The position numbers were made by a program, and so were the translations under genes. Shown one piece after another: positions 6,047-7,179 of a DNA stretch of 7,179 nucleotides (the stretch's first letter is position 1; each line of letters opens with the position of its first letter). The stretch comes from Chitinivibrionia bacterium (lineage in GTDB: Bacteria; Krumholzibacteriota; Krumholzibacteriia; WVZY01). Under the pieces are notes generated by a model, which saw nothing but the letters and a program-made list of their open reading frames with translations, was not told the origin of the DNA and did no database searches. The stretch is from contig JACQXT010000207.1 in NCBI GenBank assembly GCA_016208665.1, positions 1 to 7,179 on the forward strand, written 5' to 3'.

Positions 6047-6535
6047 CTATCTTTCTTCCTTCAGGAATGCGCCGATGACAAAGGAAGCAAGGCCGCTGTA
6101 ATCAGACTCTTCGAAATGCGGGATCGTCTCGTTGATCCGTTTTTGTCCGATCGTCGCAATGATGTTTTCCGGCAAGGAATCCGGCGGATCCGCCATGTTC
6201 CGTGTGACAAGGATTTTGGGGCCGGGCGACTGTCGATCGCCCTCGACGAGCCATATGTCGAATTGGCCCCGGGCCAGATCCTGGACCTGAGGCACACTCA
6301 CAATATCCGCTTGTGAAAAGACGGCTATTTCCTCCCTGCTCACGGCAATCGTCAAACCCGCTCCCGCATGCCGGTGCCGATAACTATCCTTGCCGGCAGT
6401 ATCGAACCGGTGCCGGTGAGAGGTGTGCTTGACGGTCGCCACTCGTAACCCCGTGTTCTTCAGGCGCCCGATCAACTCTTCCATGACGGTCGTCTTCCCG
6501 GAATTTTTCGCTCCGACAACGCCGAGTATAACCAT
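6047..6535 (-). CDS. mobB: Molybdopterin-guanine dinucleotide biosynthesis protein B (MobB)
   Basis: This 162-residue P-loop protein binds GTP and assists MobA in attaching GMP to molybdopterin to make the Mo-bis-MGD cofactor of enzymes such as formate dehydrogenase or nitrate reductase. The Walker A motif is GAKNSGKT (8-15). The family block KHTSHRHRFDTAGKDSYRHR (36-55) is intact and is followed by HAGA (56-59). FDIWLVEG (92-99) matches the family (D/V)LVLVEG segment. ATG 6535 is chosen because it follows GAGG by six bases and begins exactly at the conserved VILGVVGAKNSGKT. The longer open frame upstream adds 36 unconserved, charged residues. Length is normal for stand-alone MobB. It is the first gene of the mobB-rsmG-methyltransferase unit. 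No molybdoenzyme gene lies in the window. Confidence 0.95.
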   Translation of the reverse strand: MVILGVVGAKNSGKTTVMEELIGRLKNTGLRVATVKHTSHRHRFDTAGKDSYRHRHAGAGLTIAVSREEIAVFSQADIVSVPQVQDLARGQFDIWLVEGDRQSPGPKILVTRNMADPPDSLPENIIATIGQKRINETIPHFEESDYSGLASFVIGAFLKEER

Positions 6536-6604
6536 GTGATTCCTCGCGGGCCTGTTGTCGCCTCGATCCCTTTTCTCTTTCGCATTCCGTTCGCCGCATT
6601 GCAC

Positions 6605-6633
6605 AACGTACCCCAGGCAGCGCGCATGGTCAA
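6605..6633 (-). promoter_or_regulatory. Candidate promoter of the mobB-rsmG unit
   Basis: On the minus strand TTGACC (complement of 6628-6633) is followed after 17 bases by TACGTT (complement of 6605-6610). The -35 is good and the -10 is weak (three of six). A start near position 6598 would leave a leader of about 60 bases before mobB. Confidence 0.45.
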
Positions 6634-6658
6634 GCGATTTCAAGGATCGCGCCGCGCG

Positions 6659-6676
6659 CCGGCCTTCCTACGCCGG
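6659..6676. other. GC-rich hairpin in the mobB/CoA-transferase divergent gap
   Basis: CCGGC (6659-6663) pairs with GCCGG (6672-6676) over an eight-base loop. Only three T follow on the plus strand. It lies between the two divergent promoters and could insulate them, or be incidental in GC-rich DNA. The 254-base gap 6536-6789 otherwise holds the two candidate promoters and the inverted repeat at 6683-6708, and no gene that I can support. Confidence 0.2.
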
Positions 6677-6682
6677 TTTGCG

Positions 6683-6708
6683 CTGCAACAACAAAATAGT
6701 CGTTGCAG
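6683..6708. promoter_or_regulatory. Inverted repeat CTGCAAC-N12-GTTGCAG, candidate operator of the CoA-transferase gene
   Basis: Perfect seven-base arms at 6683-6689 and 6702-6708 surround an AT-rich spacer, and the right arm covers the -35 hexamer TTGCAG. A second, partly nested repeat is CGTTG (6701-6705) with CAACG (6718-6722). Position and symmetry fit a repressor site; the regulator is unknown. Confidence 0.4.
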
Positions 6709-6730
6709 GAGCTTGTTCAACGGCTATAAT
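6703..6730 (+). promoter_or_regulatory. Promoter of the CoA-transferase gene
   Basis: TTGCAG (6703-6708, four of six) and a perfect TATAAT (6725-6730) are separated by 16 bases. Transcription should start near 6737, leaving a leader of about 53 bases that includes the GAGGAG ribosome site at 6778-6783. Confidence 0.65.
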
Positions 6731-6789
6731 GATGCTTCACATCAAGGCACATAATCCGTTTCCACAAGAATGCGATAGAGGAGTGTGAT

Positions 6790-7179
6790 ATGAATTACAA
6801 TGCCGCATCGGGGCTTCCACTGCAGGGGTACCGCATCCTCGATCTCTCCCGCATACTCGCCGGCCCGTACTGCTCCATGATACTCGGGGACCAAGGGGCG
6901 GAGGTCATAAAAGTCGAGCGTCCCGGAACCGGCGACGACACGCGCACGTGGGGGCCGCCCTTTGCCGGCGGCGAAAGCGCTTATTATCTGTGCTGCAACC
7001 GCAACAAGAAATCGATCGTCATCGACCTTCAGAACGCCGCGGGTCTCGAACTGGTCCGCGAACTCGCCGCGAAATCAGACGTGCTGATAGAGAATTTCAC
7101 GCCCGGATTGACGAAGCGCTTCGGACTCGATTACGAGACGATGCACAGGATCAATCCCCGGTTGGTGTACTGCTCCATC
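6790..7179 (+). CDS. Family III (CaiB/BaiF/Frc) acyl-CoA transferase, N-terminal part
   Basis: 130 codons are visible and the frame runs out of the window; full proteins are about 380-430 residues. Family III enzymes move coenzyme A between carboxylic acids as interlocked dimers. Recognisable blocks are GYRILDLSRILAGPYCSMILGD (13-34), GAEVIKVERPGTGDDTRTWGP (36-56), YLCCNRNKKSIVIDL (66-80) and DVLIENFTPG (97-106), which continues into LTKRFGLDYE. These form the N-terminal Rossmann-like CoA-binding part. The catalytic aspartate, near residue 170 in formyl-CoA transferase, lies beyond the window, so activity and substrate (formate/oxalate, carnitine, succinate, aromatic acids) cannot be judged. 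ATG 6790 follows GAGGAG by six bases. It has its own promoter and is divergent from mobB. Confidence 0.93.
   Translation, partial: MNYNAASGLPLQGYRILDLSRILAGPYCSMILGDQGAEVIKVERPGTGDDTRTWGPPFAGGESAYYLCCNRNKKSIVIDLQNAAGLELVRELAAKSDVLIENFTPGLTKRFGLDYETMHRINPRLVYCSI

Noticed and set aside
6536..6643. 36-residue N-terminal extension of MobB
   Set aside because: It is charged and unconserved and includes the candidate promoter -10 region. ATG 6535 has a good ribosome site and begins at the P-loop strand.

Overview
The window is a compact bacterial chromosomal segment, about 55-60% GC by eye, with clear Shine-Dalgarno sites and overlapping start/stop codons. It holds eight confidently recognised genes, one partial DUF1858-type gene at the left edge and a doubtful short open stretch beside it. 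I see no mobile element, CRISPR array, rRNA or tRNA. The gene types (DUF1858 protein, PerR without structural zinc cysteines, MobB, family III CoA-transferase) recall Desulfobacterota- or spirochaete-like anaerobes or microaerophiles that meet oxygen. Lineage cannot be fixed from this sequence alone.

Layout. Positions 1-190 (minus) carry the start of a small CxxC DUF1858-like protein. Positions 191-504 form a divergent control region with inverted repeats and candidate promoters on both strands. Positions 505-2437 (plus) are an oxidative-stress pair: a Fur/PerR-family repressor that looks leaderless, then a clade-3-like monofunctional haem catalase. A hairpin at 2448-2480 ends this unit and also serves the converging minus-strand unit. 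Positions 2488-4554 (minus) form a tightly coupled three-gene unit: an exported TPR protein with a GDNDTF domain, an ECF sigma factor overlapping it by ATGA, and a short one-TM putative anti-sigma factor overlapping the sigma gene by 11 bases. Positions 4702-6535 (minus) hold mobB, rsmG and a SpoU/TrmH-family RNA methyltransferase. Positions 6790-7179 (plus) are the N-terminal part of a family III CoA-transferase, cut by the window end.

How they work together. PerR probably represses itself and the catalase until peroxide oxidises it. The ECF unit looks like an envelope signalling module in which the exported TPR protein could be the sensor or effector. The rsmG/methyltransferase junction is the strangest point: the methyltransferase frame runs up into rsmG with no ordinary start codon upstream of its conserved N-terminal part. 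This suggests a frameshift-linked fusion, non-standard initiation or a one-base sequence error.
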